A DNA stretch of 64,000 bases, taken from Astragalus membranaceus (taxonomy: Eukaryota; Streptophyta; Magnoliopsida; Fabales; Fabaceae). The stretch is taken from assembly GCA_039519185.1 (NCBI GenBank), contig CM076848.1:55268778-55332777 (forward strand), given 5' to 3'. Under the pieces are notes generated by a model that ran no database searches, was not told the DNA's origin, and was given only the letters and a program-made list of their open reading frames with translations. A program made the position numbers and the translations under genes. This document shows, one piece after another, positions 46,959 through 58,673 of the stretch (positions are counted from its first letter, which is position 1; every line of letters begins with the position of its first letter).

Positions 46959-47055
46959 CCGACCTTAGCTCAGTTGGTAGAGCGGAGGACTGTAGTTGGG
47001 TTAAAGTGCTTAAATAGCCATCCTTAGGTCGCTGGTTCGAATCCGGCAGGTCGGA
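46959..47055 (+). tRNA. tRNA-Tyr(GTA) with 24-nt intron, copy 2
   Basis: The mature parts match copy 1. Anticodon at 46992-46994, intron 46996-47019 with unrelated sequence apart from its first TTGG. A CAAC just before the gene fits the plant tRNA upstream CAA motif, and a T-rich stop follows at about 47060. The two copies are 230 bp apart in the same direction. Confidence 0.96.
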
Positions 47056-47924
47056 GTTGTTTTTTATTTTTCTTCATTTTTACCTTTACAGTCTTTGTTT
47101 ACTTCGATAATCACAGTGCAATTGCAACATTAGTTTGATTTTTATGGCACTATTACTCTTTCTATTTTGAATTAAAATTTTGGAGGTTTATTAAAAAAAG
47201 GTTAAGGCTTAATTTAGATTTAGCATGTGTTCATTACCGTTCTGTATTTTTTATGCTTCACTCTTAAAATATCAAAATGCCAAATATATTCCTTCTCTGA
47301 TTATATGCTGCTAAAGTGCTAAATCTTCTTAATTTTCAGTTCCTTGTATCATTGTATGACTAGCTAGGTTGATGAGGCCATGTTTGATGCTGAAAAGGAA
47401 GATTGATGGACAGTAAGTAATAGAAAGCAAAGAGGAGTTCAACAATCCATCACTTGCATATTATAGAGAAGAAATACACTGCTGGTAATTCATCATTCTA
47501 CTTTACCTTGATGACATTTTGGGTGCTATACTTAGGTCATAGGTTAATCAGAAATCAGGTTAAAAATAATGGTCAAAGGAGATTCATTATTCATCCCTTT
47601 TTACCCTCTAATTGTCTAATTATAACATATGGTTAAATTGAGACCTCTAAATATAGAATTGTATGGTCTCAACTCAACTAATTTCTAATAAGCGTGTTGT
47701 TCTGTTGTCAATGGAATTGCAAGCTAATATTTTCTCCTTAACGGTCAAACTGAAAAATTTAATCTTTTAGTTATTACCTTGTCAGTACACCGAAGCAAAA
47801 AATCATGAAAATCTTATACCTCTTTCAAAAACAATGACTCTAGTGCCATAGCTTTTTCTCTCCATTGATTTTTGTTTTGTTTTGTTTCAGCTCTGTGTTG
47901 GGAACTTCACATTGTGCTGCCAAA
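47056..47924. other. Intergenic region and CHX leader
   Basis: AT-rich DNA without a recognised gene. A pyrimidine tract ending TTTGTTTCAG at 47890 could be the acceptor of a leader intron of the exchanger gene. Confidence 0.5.
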
Positions 47925-50900
47925 ATGAACACAAGTTCAAATGAAACTTTGTACGCATCCGTTACAAAATTCAATGAAACCATCTACAAAGTTTGTTATG
48001 AAGCTCCACCAAAGACTTTTTCAGATGGAATATGGGCTGTCCAAGAGAATGGCAGGACTCCAATGAAATCTTTCTTCCCCATGTTTGAGTTACAAGTGTT
48101 CATTATTTTTGTCCTCACACAAATATGTTCTTTCCTCCTCAAACCCTTGGGACTCCCTTCATTCATTCCACAAATGGTGGTAAGTACCCTCATTTAAATG
48201 TTTTTAAAGGTTTTAATCATTCTTCATGATTTTTGATATCGCAGTTACGTCACATTTGTCTACCTTTTTCGCTAATATTAAGAATTGCAATATAGTTCAT
48301 ATAAAAGAGGAATTCATATGGTTGCGACGTGGGAGGTAAAGAGTCGGAGGTATAAGGTGTAAGGTTTCAATCCTCCCCAACCTTTTTTAGTTTGGATCAT
48401 TCCTGACTACTTACGGAGTGTCCCAACGCTTTCAACGAAAGATTAATCTCCGTTCGTGCTTAGAAGCAACTTTCGCTTTGGCCAACACTGAGTTTGTCAC
48501 TGCGGGAATCGAACCTGGGAGCACCAGGTTGACCCCCCGTGTTCCAGGGGTCAACGGTGCTTCAGTCTTCGGTGCCTACTAAACCGCTATTTTTACTTCT
48601 ACTGAAGAAGTTGTTGTTCAGCACGGAGGTTTAGGGGTTGGGGATTAATTTAAAGTAGAAAAATTAAGACTTCATTTTATAATGTTCGAGATTTCCTTCG
48701 GGGTTCCCATCTCCTAATATAATAAGTCAAGGGCAATCGCTCTTTAGGCTTCCTTCTAGCGAAGAAGAGCAAAACAAGCTCTAGCAGTGTGGCGTCTCAA
48801 CCTATCTATTAAAGTAAAGAAGGGAGGTTTGGGGGGGGGGGGATTCGAACCTGCAATCTTCAGGTCTCCCCCGCTTAAACCTCAAGCCACTGGGTCAATG
48901 GTTTTGGTTATCCTCCCCAACGTACTAACATAATAAATACTATCACACTAACATTTGATCTTTAAAAAAAGTCATATAAAAGAGTGAATACATAATAACA
49001 CACATGAATGTAGTTCATATAAAAGTTGTTTGGAGGTAAGTAACTGCATAATCCATCTACATATCTTTTGACAATCATGATTTTTGTTGTTGTTGAAAAG
49101 AACATAAAAAATAGCATTTTTCATGTGATGTAAAAGAACCACATAGGTTAAAGTCAAACTAACTAAAAACAGTTAAGGAGGAATTACAACTAAGCAAACC
49201 AATGTTCATTATTCTTTCTCTTGCTTGGTTAACAGAATTAAGCTTATGCTAAAATTAAACACACACTTATTCTATTTGCAGGCTGGCTTAATTCTAGGTA
49301 TTTCATTTGAGATAGAGTCACTTCACACATACATGGGGATACTGTTTCCTTTTGGTACTCATGATGTCATTTCAACTATATCATCAATTGGTTTTGTACT
49401 CTTCATTTTTATATATGGTGTTCAAATGGATTTCAGCATGATAACAAGGACAGGAAACAAGGCATGGGCCATTTCCATAATTGGATTGGTAGTACCATTA
49501 TTTGCTGGTTTTACACCAAGAATCTTATTCTCTGATAAATTAGATGCCATTGGAGAATCATATGGCAATGATATTAATGTAGCATTGGGATCACACATAA
49601 TAAGTTCATTTGCAGTTATTGCTTCCCTCCTTGATGAACTTAAAATCCAAAACTCTGAATTAGGGAGATTGGCATTGTCTTCAGCTTTGGTAACTGACAC
49701 ATTGAGCAAAATCATGACAACCATTGGTGTTACATTAGTGAGCAATCCTGATGTGAAAGTCGTTACGCGAAACTTGTTCTCAGTGTTATCATTTGCTATA
49801 CTTATTCCATTAATATGTAGACCAGCAATGTTTTGGATCATCAAACATACTCCAGAAGGAAGACCTGTGAGAGATAATTACATTTATGTTATCATTTCAA
49901 TGGTTTTTGTTTTTGGTGTTATTTCAGTTAAGATAAATCAAGAGTTTATTCTAGGAGCTTTCATTTTGGGGTTGTCTGTGCCAGAAGGACCTCCCTTAGG
50001 ATCTGCATTGGTTAAGAAGCTTCAGTTATTTGCTACATCTTTCTTTTTACCTATATTTGTGACTACCTCTGTGTTGAAGGCAGATTTTTCCATGGATTTT
50101 TCATCATCATCAGTTTTGATTACATTTTTAGTTGTCCTCGGTACTCACTTGGTAAAAATAGCAGCTTGCTTGATAACTTCACTATACTGCAATTTGCCCC
50201 TCAGTGATGCTTTTTCTCTCTCCCTCATTTTGAACACAAAAGGCGTAGTGGAAATCGGCATCTACAATGGCTTATATGACAATAAGGTACTAAATATTCT
50301 TTATCTCCTAATATTATATTAATCTCCTAATTACAAAACCATAGTCTCAAGACCATTAGTTAGCAAGACTCTTTATCAAGGCTTGTCATCATTGATATTA
50401 CAGCCGCAGTAAAAGTTGTAGCTGCATCACAATCCCTGTCATCATTGATATTGTAGAGAATCACAATCAAATATGACTGGTGTAGCCACAATTGTTGGCG
50501 CGATGATATCAAAAACCATGATGTCACATCCCAGATCGCAGTCATTCTAACCATTTTGTTAAAACCAATGTCTATATATATAATTAGCTATCTAATTCAA
50601 ATACTATATATGCATGCATGCAGATTCTTGATGGACAAACATATGGAGTGATGGTGATAAGCATAATGATCATAGCAAGCATTGTGCAATGGTGTGTGAA
50701 GTTATTGTATGACCCTTCAAAAAAATACGCTGGCTACCAAAAGAGGAACATCATGAGCTTAAAACCCAACACCGAGCTGAGGATACTAGCAACCATTCAC
50801 AAACAAAACCATATTTCACCAGTAACAGAATTCCTAGACCTCTGTTGTCCAACAACAGAGGACCCCATCACGGTCGAAGTCATACATCTAATCGAGCTTG

Positions 50901-51763
50901 TTGGAAGAGCATTGCCTGTATTCATTCATCACTGTCTTCAAAGACAAGAATCATTATCGAGTAGTTTCCGCAAGTCATACTCAGATGATATAATTATCGC
51001 CTTCGATATCTACGAGCACGAGAATGAAAATGCTGCATCAGTTAACACTTACACAGCAATATCTCCAGCAGAACTTATGTATGAAGATGTTTGCAACCTT
51101 GCATTGGACAAAGATGCATCAATGATAATTCTTCCATTTCATCAAAGATGGTCAAGTGATGGTGGAGTGGAATCTGATGACAAGAAAATAAGAACATTGA
51201 ATCTTAGAGTTCTAGAAATAGCTCCATGTTCAGTTGGTATACTTGTCACACGTGCTTCCAAAGGAACACCACCACCACATCATTCTTCTACTTCATGTAC
51301 TCGATTAGCAATCATTTATTTAGGTGGAGGAGATGATGAAGAGGTATTATGCATAGCAAAAAGAGCAATAAAGAACCCAAAGACACGTCTCGTTGTTTAT
51401 CACCTTGTGGCTAAGGAATACAAAGCAGAATTGGAGGATTTAATGGAAATGGAAGGAGGAAATGAGGTGTTGAGAGAGGTGAAGAATGCAGAGAATGTGA
51501 AGTATGAAGAGATATTAACAAATGATGGATCAGAGACAGCTTCGTTTTTAGGTGAGATAGTGAAGGAACATGATTTCTTTCTAGTTGGGAGAAGACATGG
51601 GATGGATTCACCTCAAACGGATGGACTAACGGCGTGGAGTGAATTCCCTGAATTGGGTGTGGTTGGTGATTTTCTTTCTTCACCAGATCTTAAGAGCCAT
51701 GCATCTATTTTCGTGGTGCAGCAACAACTCTCACGACAGACACGAAATGGTTGGATGTTATAG
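47925..51763 (+). CDS. CHX-type cation/H+ exchanger (CPA2 family)
   Basis: Exons 47925-48179, 49282-50286 and 50624-51763 join in phase 0 (ATGGTG|GTAAG, TTGCAG|GCT, AATAAG|GTAC, GCATGCAG|ATT) to 799 aa, in the normal CHX range. CHX proteins exchange K+ or Na+ for protons at plasma or endomembranes. Residues ~40-430 are a dozen hydrophobic segments of a Na+/H+-exchanger domain: PSFIPQMVAGLILGISFEIE, GFVLFIFIYGVQMD, ALSSALVTDTLSKIM, FILGLSVPEGPPLGSALV, NTKGVVEIGIYN. Residues ~440-799 are the soluble CHX tail with two USP-like halves (LRILATIHKQNHISPVTEFL, LAIIYLGGGDDEEVLCIAKR, FFLVGRRHGMDS). The start at 47925 is preferred over an in-frame ATG at 47865 because a probable splice acceptor lies between them. 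Intron 1 is full of SINE-like DNA. Which CHX member it is cannot be decided here. Confidence 0.93.
48310..48910. mobile_element. Cluster of tRNA-derived SINE-like heads in CHX intron 1
   Basis: Three Pol III-type promoters occur. Plus strand near 48318-48375: GGTTGCGACGTGGGAGG then GGTTTCAATCC. Minus strand near 48595-48505: TAGCGGTTTAGTAGGC then GGTTCGATTCCC. Minus strand at 48897-48841: TGACCCAGTGG (A box) and GGTTCGAATCC (perfect B box). The last is the clearest. Tails and target duplications were not defined, so element limits are approximate. Confidence 0.55.
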
Positions 51764-53362
51764 ACTAGTTGTCAAAAACACAACATATATAGATGCATAA
51801 CTTTTTTTTCCCCTTCCTATGTCTATGTTAGTTGAAGAGAAAGTCATCATATATATTCTCTTGTTTCGTTCCTTCTTCTCATGTAATAGTGAGGAGCTAG
51901 CTATATATTGTTATATTTGGAAGAGTGTTTATTTATGCTCACATCTTTTGATTTTTATGTATGTATCAAAGAGAGAATGGAGAATTAGAGAATCTTTGAT
52001 AGGTTATTGTAAGAAGATTAGTTGCCATGGAAAAAGATAGAAAGGTTAAATAAAAAACATGGAGCCATATGATATTTTATGACTTCCATGTCTCTTCCTA
52101 GTTGGGTAATCTTTACTTGTTGAATCTCAATTTGATTTCGAGTCTCATAAAATTCATCAACCAGAAAAAGTATGAGCAGTGATACCGCCTACCTCACCTG
52201 CAAATTATAAACAATTGTTGTCTATTCATGTTAATCAGTGTGTTTGCGCTGCACACAGCCCTTGTGTTACCTCAACAACAACTGCGGCCACTCTTTTTTA
52301 CGATTTACACTAGGTGGCTCGCTCCAAGTAGCTTGAACATCGAGAAGGTGCTGAGAAGTCGTAGAAATGGAACCCCCCAACATGGGTCATCATAAAATTT
52401 GTGCAAAAGGCCACAAAATTGAAGTTGGTGGGGCTAGTTTGCTCTAGTAGAATTAGATTGGAGGTTCAAAAATAGGGGTCTAAGTTCAAATGGGAAAAAA
52501 ATATGGAGTTATTATAACTCATTCTTGAGATACCAAATTGACCCAAAATTAGAAATGTAATGGACTTTTTTTTTTGACGAAGAAATGTAATGGACTTAGT
52601 TGAGACCTTAAAATTTGATTCACTTATATGGTCATTTAGGCGACCCCTAACAAACGACTGAGTTTTAATGGAATCTAATAGAGGGACTAACGACCCCTTA
52701 TTAGTAAATGTAACAAATTTATTTTGATATTAATTATTATTCTCGAGATCAAATTGAACATCGAAGTATTTGTCAAAGACGAAATTTGGCGTTTACTCAA
52801 TAATTAGCGACAAGATCGGCATCAATGTTGTCACACATAGGAGAGTGAAGTGATTAGGGAAGGACTTGTTAGCAAATTTAACTGTTAGAGCATCCCCAAT
52901 GAGGATTTCTTAACTTCTCAAAAATTTAACTTATTAGTACCCCAACAATACTTCTTGTGAAAAATAAAATAAAATATGCATTTAGGTTGTTTTAAGTGTT
53001 ATCGATGAGATCCATTCTGTAAATTTTGTTCGGGTGCTGAGTTGGAGAAATTGAATTCTTAGTAAGTATAAATACTACTATTAAAAAATTATAAATAAGT
53101 TATGAGTGAATGCTCTTAGTAACCTTAAATCATCTAAACCTTTCATTTCTTTTTAAAATATAAAATCAACTGCTCACGTTAATAGTGTATGATAGACCAC
53201 ATTAACATGCCCAAGTAGGTAGCTCAGTTGGCAAACTAATTGGAAATTGGAAGGAGTGCCAATCAATTTGGTATCTCACGAATGAGTTATAATAACTCCT
53301 ATTTCACATGGAATCGTAATATTTGAAATTTGGTACCATTTTGTCACTGTTCATTCATTCAT
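51764..53362. other. Intergenic region with two related SINE-like copies
   Basis: A ~75-bp phrase, 'caatttggtatctcacgaatgagttataataactcc', occurs on the plus strand at about 53258-53320 and inverted at about 52500-52545. The plus copy is preceded by an A-box-like TAGCTCAGTTGGC at 53220. These look like SINE pieces. Nothing else recognised. Confidence 0.45.
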
Positions 53363-56300
53363 ATGGCAGAAGAAGCAAGCGAGCTCCGCAGGTACTTTCT
53401 TTCTTTCTTTCTTCTTATTCTGATTCTATCTCCGTCGCTCTGACGCTGTTCCGTTGTTGCATATTCCAGCCGAATCTCAGAGATTCAGAAAATTATCCGT
53501 GACGACGACGACGAATCAAACCCTTCCGATGGCCAGGATTTACTCCGCGAATGTGCTCTTCATGTTCAAGCTGCGTATTGTTTGTTAATTATTTCTCTTC
53601 CCACTTTTACTCTCACCCTAACCCAATCAATGTTTTGTCTAACTGTCAAATTTCATTCTTACAGGGCAGAGTGCAACAAATTGTATCCGAGTTCTCTGAT
53701 TTTGCCTCTTTAGGGGTTCATGATTTCGGTAACTCAACTCAACTCTTCATTTTTTCCCTTTCCTTCTGCAATTTATGTTATAGGAATATGAATTTTATTT
53801 TAACTTGCATTGCTTCAGATGCTTATGTAGAGCATTTGCAAGAGGAATTTAACAAGGCAGAGGTTGAAACCATTCATGTAGCAAACGAGATTGAGCTTCT
53901 CTCCAAAACTTACAAGGATGGTTAGTCTCACTCACATCTTTTATTAACTTGTCTATGTTTAGTATTAGTACCACACAGACAGCATGTATCATTATTCCAT
54001 AAAATTATTTATTATTATTTATTCTCTAGATTCTATTCTTTTGGAGGCTAAACTTGAAGAATTGGAATGTTCTTTGGATTGTATTACATCAAAGGTTGGT
54101 ACCTGTTGCTACTTGATTTTCTTCTAAGAACTAACTGATTGCATTCTATACTTTTTCTCATTTTGATGGTTTTGTTAAGTATTTTGATTTCATTTAACCA
54201 TCCCTTTGGCTAGTAGTCATGTTTTGACTTTTGACGGTTGTTTTTTAATAATTATTGGAGCAGGAGACAACTGGTGCTAATGAAGGCATTGATTCCCCAT
54301 TGCTGGCAGATGATTGTTCCAATTCGACCATTGTGAATATAGGCAAAAATTTAGAGGTGTTGAAGACTATTCCCCATTACTTTCCATTCATTGTTGTTTT
54401 CATGGGCATTTAGGGTGTGTTTGGATTAAGAGAGAAAGAGGGAAGAGAGAATGAGGGAAGAGAGAGTGAGGGAAGAGAGAAAGAGGTGAGAAATAGAGTA
54501 GATTAGGAGGGTTGTTTGGTTTAAAAGGAAGAGGAGAGAAATAGGGAAGAGAGAGTTGTGTCTCTTGGTTAGGTTGGAGCGAAAGAGAGAAGTGAGAAAG
54601 AATACTAATTTTGAAAGGACAAGAACACCCCTATGTGTTTGATTTAATTTTTTAATTTAATTAACTTAATAATTATTTTAATTATTTAATTAAATTAGCT
54701 AAATATTTATTTTAATTAGTCAAATAATTATTTTATTCATTTAATTTAATTAGTTAAATATTTATTTTATTTATTTAATTTAATTAAATAAGAAAAAGAA
54801 TTAGGAAATTGGGGTGATAAAGTGAGGGTAAAATGATAAAAGCATAATTATTGAGCCCTTTCTCTCCACTTTCTTCCACAATTGGAGAGATTGCAAAAAA
54901 CACCAAAACAATCATCCCTCACTCTCTCTTTCCCATTTCTCCCCTCAACCAAACATGAGAAGATCACTCTCACTTCCCTTATTCTCTCTTCCCTTACTCT
55001 CTCTTTCCTCTTTCACCTCAAACAAACACACCCTTAATTAGTTTCAAACACATGGGGAGTAAATTATTCAGTGATACTTTTTCTGCTTCTTTTACAAAAA
55101 TCATATTGGTGGTTCTTTAATGTAACTTTTATGTAAGTAGTATACTTTTGTGGTAAATTTTACTTTGTATGTTGCAGCAATTAGAACTTGATATTAAGGT
55201 TGATGAAATGAAGTCAATTCTGAAGTCCTTGGAGCATCTTCAATGTGAGGTCAAATGGTAAGCTCAGCTAATCTCGCTCAAATTTTCAAATATTATTATG
55301 TACCATGGCTTACTCAGCTTGTTCCCTTGTTCAGGTTTGATGCTGTAGGGCAGATTGAGGATGCATTGGCAGGTCTAAAAGTGCTTTCATTTGATGATAA
55401 TTGCATTAGGTTATCTTTGCAGACATATATGCCAACTGTGGAGGGCATTTCATACCTAGAGAGAATTGAAGATACCATTGATGAGTCTGTGTTGAATCAC
55501 GAGTTATTAATTGAAGTTTTTGAGGGGACCATGAAGTTAAAGAATGTTCAGGTATCAAAATAGATCACTGTTTCATTCTTTGACTTGTTTGTTATGATCA
55601 TGGTTTGATAGATTTAACAACTCGGTTCAGCACATATGTGAAAAGTTCCTGATATGAACCAACAACTCAGTTGGGTAACAGTGACAGCGTAAATGTCATG
55701 ATTTAGATAAACCCCTATGCACTATGACATGTTTTTATGTCATCAAATAGTTTCTTCCGTGAAGCTGTTTCTTGTGGTATTTGGAAGTAGTGTTTGTGTG
55801 CTTTGAAGCAGACATCTCTACTAAAAAAGTAGATATCATCTCAACTTTTAACAAGATACTAATGATAATTGATAACTATAAAGCCAAGCCAATGGAATAT
55901 TAAAATGAAGTTCACATCAAACTTAAACCGTGAATGATTTAAGTTTATTGATTGAGCCTGTCTTTCCTCAATCAATAAACAAACACTCATTCATGGTTTA
56001 AGTTTGATATGAACTTCATTCTAATATTCCATTGGCTTTATAGTAATCATTAGTATCTTGTTAGAAGTTGAGACGATAACTACTTTTTTTATATAAATTT
56101 TAACAGTCATGGAGTTATTTTTCTCATTATATTGTATGAAGCAATACCATCCCAATATGTAAGGATTTGTAAAGATCCTAGTATGATAGAAGGTATTCCT
56201 TCTCTTCCTCTCCCAATTTCAGCGCTCCAGACATTTCTGCAATCCCTATTTGAGAGAGGGTAATTTTAGGATTAGGTCTATTCCTTCACACATGAGCCCG

Positions 56301-57950
56301 GCATAACACAGCAACTTATTTACTTTTTCCTTTCTTCCTCTCTTCCTTTAGGAGGTGATTGTTGGGTGCTGTTGATATAATGCTGTTTGCTTATGATTTG
56401 AGAACAACATATAAATTCATCAAAAAAAAATAGAATACTCCTCAGTTTAACTTAGCATTTTTACTATCCTTGTTATCTCTTGATGATTAATTAACTTTTT
56501 GGGTTTTGTTATTTAGGTTTTTCCCAGTGATATTTACGTGAATGACATTGTTGATACTGCAAAGTCTGTGAGGTCTGCCATTTTTTTCTTTTTTTTTTTT
56601 TCTATTTAGATTTATTCAGTCGCTCCCCTCCCCCCAAATTCCTTATGGCTATAACGCATGCTTTTTCACTGTCATTTACTATGCAGTAAGTCCTCACTGC
56701 AGTGGTTAATACAAAAACTGCAAGAAAGAATTATACTAACCACACTTAGGCATCTTGTGGTAAAGAATGCTAATAAATCAAGGTGAGACTCTAATATAGT
56801 TCTCTGGTTTGATGTTATTGATTTTGGATTTAATATTCTCTTCACTATTTTATGTCATGTAGATTTTCTCTTGAATACTTGGACAAAGATGAGACTATTG
56901 TAGCTCGTATGGCTAGAGGAATTGATGCATACATAAAGTTGTCTCATGGTTGGCCAATATCTGGCTCTCCGTTGAAGATTATTTCTATCAAGGGGTCGGA
57001 TTTTTTGAAGAGGAGTTCTCCAAGTTTTCATCGCGAAGTTGAGGTTTGAGAATTTCACTCTTTATTAGATATTTAGATACGAAAATTTCAAATATCACTC
57101 TTCCTTGTGATGTATGGATTTGTAAAAGCATTCTTAATGAAGTGTCAAAAGTTTTCTCCTCAGTTTTTCTACTTAAATTGCTTGTTGAACCCACCAAAAA
57201 TCTGGATTTATACATGTATTTTCATATCCTTTGATAACAACTAGAATCTGGTTGACAAGACAGCAACGGACTGGATTCAGTTTGTTCCTAGCAGTTTACA
57301 AGATGGTACTTGAATCTTTAATCAGTGTCAAATTCTTATCTGTACTTAGGACCTCTACGTATTTCATGTCGAAATCAGTGTCAAATTTTATCAGTGTCAA
57401 AATACATGAAATAGTCGTACATAACAAAAAGCAAAACACAGAAATACTGGAAAAATCAAGAAACCGAACAAGATTTTTTGTGGAGCATTTTGTGGCCACC
57501 ACGACCATGAATAGCCGCGACCTTGGCTGCGATAGCGGGCGCTAAAGCTACTACAGAAAACTGTTTTGCTATTGACTTCCAATAGCGGCCAATTCCAATG
57601 GATGGTTTTTCATCTTGCACACAATAGATCTTTGACAGTCGTTGTTTGGTGTCCTATCTTTCTCCAATGATGCACTTAATCACTGATATAACATGAATAC
57701 AAATTTCGGCACTGATATATTCTCCTTATGCCATTTCTTTATCTGCATTGAAGTGTTATTTTGATCATGCAAAGATTGGAAGATTTCCATGCTGACTTTT
57801 TTCTTTTTTGGCGGATTGATTTTCCAGAAAATGGCTAACTCTTTAGATACTCATATCCGGCAAAATATATCGAGCTTCGTTGATGCTGTCGAAAAAGTAC
57901 TTGTAGAACAGTTGCAGCTTGATCCCAGAGCCGGTGATGGTTCTGGTTAA
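53363..57950 (+). CDS. Conserved-looking 401-aa coiled-coil protein, function unknown
   Basis: Twelve exons (53363-53391, 53470-53574, 53670-53728, 53819-53920, 54030-54094, 54264-54356, 55178-55257, 55335-55551, 56517-56572, 56687-56782, 56863-57043, 57828-57950), all GT-AG, give 1206 nt with no stop until the end. I do not recognise the family. Residues ~60-200 are acidic and Leu/Glu-rich, with heptad-like stretches (YVEHLQEEFNKAEVETIHVA, LEAKLEELECSLDCI), so a coiled coil is likely. The C-half is mixed alpha/beta: LSLQTYMPTVEGISYLERIE, FEGTMKLKNVQVFPSDIYVN, RMARGIDAYIKLSHGWP, ending in IRQNISSFVDAVEKVLVEQL. The layout recalls coiled-coil plus RWD-like kinetochore or tethering proteins, but that is a guess. 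The junction of exons 2 and 3 is least certain. No signal peptide or membrane segment. Confidence 0.82.
54413..55033. mobile_element. Tourist-like (PIF/Harbinger) MITE in intron 6, 621 bp
   Basis: The ends GGGTGTGTTTGG and C(A)AACACACCC are inverted repeats continuing into long GA-rich and CT-rich arms. The flanks are TTA at 54410-54412 and 55034-55036, the target duplication preferred by PIF/Harbinger elements. The centre is TTTAATTAA-rich. Should be removed by splicing. Confidence 0.82.
55830..56083. mobile_element. Fold-back MITE in intron 8, ~254 bp
   Basis: Arms of about 115 bp ('gtagatatcatctcaacttttaac...' and its inverted counterpart) are ~90% complementary around a centre near 55960. 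TA lies at both edges, compatible with a Stowaway-like target site, but not decisive. Confidence 0.72.
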
Positions 57951-58673
57951 GGATAGGCTTATATCTGTGATGCTCATTGTATATGTAGATACCTTTAGAA
58001 TTTGTATGATCGAAATTCTGAATCACGTGCTCACATTCATTTTTTTTTCTTTCTATTTGGTGAAGCAAATATTATAAATCTCTTGTAAAGATGATTTGCT
58101 GTAATTTTAGATAGGAAACTGACGTACTAAACAGATATGCGGGACATTTGAATGGTCAGCATCAGTAAACCAGATGGGATAGAATTGAAAATTTTACATC
58201 AATAATCCAATAGATCATACTAAACCCGAAGTTTATATTGTTTCAAATTATAAAATGTGCCACTGATTGAAAAGCTTAACAATTTTTTTCCATCTTCACC
58301 AATTCAATTTTAGAAATATATATGGCGCCACTCAAGTTTTGGACATATCTTATCGTCAAAAAAAAGTTTTAGTCACATGTTCGTATGAGTCTAATTTTTT
58401 TGAAAGTGCGTCTTTTTTTTTCTTGTTAGACAATCCCTTCAAATTCGTATCCTAATTAAACTAAAAAAGTAGGAGAGTTTAAATGTAAAATGTGTCTTCT
58501 ACCTTGCTATTAATAAATAATTATGTTTGCAAATGGATGAATATCCTTTTACAAATTGATATGGAATGGTACATTAAGCAATGCAATTACATATTGGAAT
58601 ACAAAATCGAACTTTATTCAAACAGTGAGAGTTAAATAACATGTGAACATATCCTTGTAGCATATTTAGACTA
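57951..58673. other. Convergent intergenic region
   Basis: 3' flanks of the coiled-coil gene and of chalcone synthase, which point toward each other. No gene or element recognised. Confidence 0.6.

Noticed and set aside
47865..47924. Upstream in-frame ATG as the CHX start
   Set aside because: The 20 extra residues span a pyrimidine tract and TTTCAG acceptor, so this part is more likely leader intron; ATG 47925 fits better.
53653..53672. Exon 3 of the coiled-coil gene starting right after TTACAG (53665)
   Set aside because: With the only good upstream donor (53575) that junction puts the downstream sequence out of frame with an early stop; the acceptor at 53669 restores the frame through all later exons.
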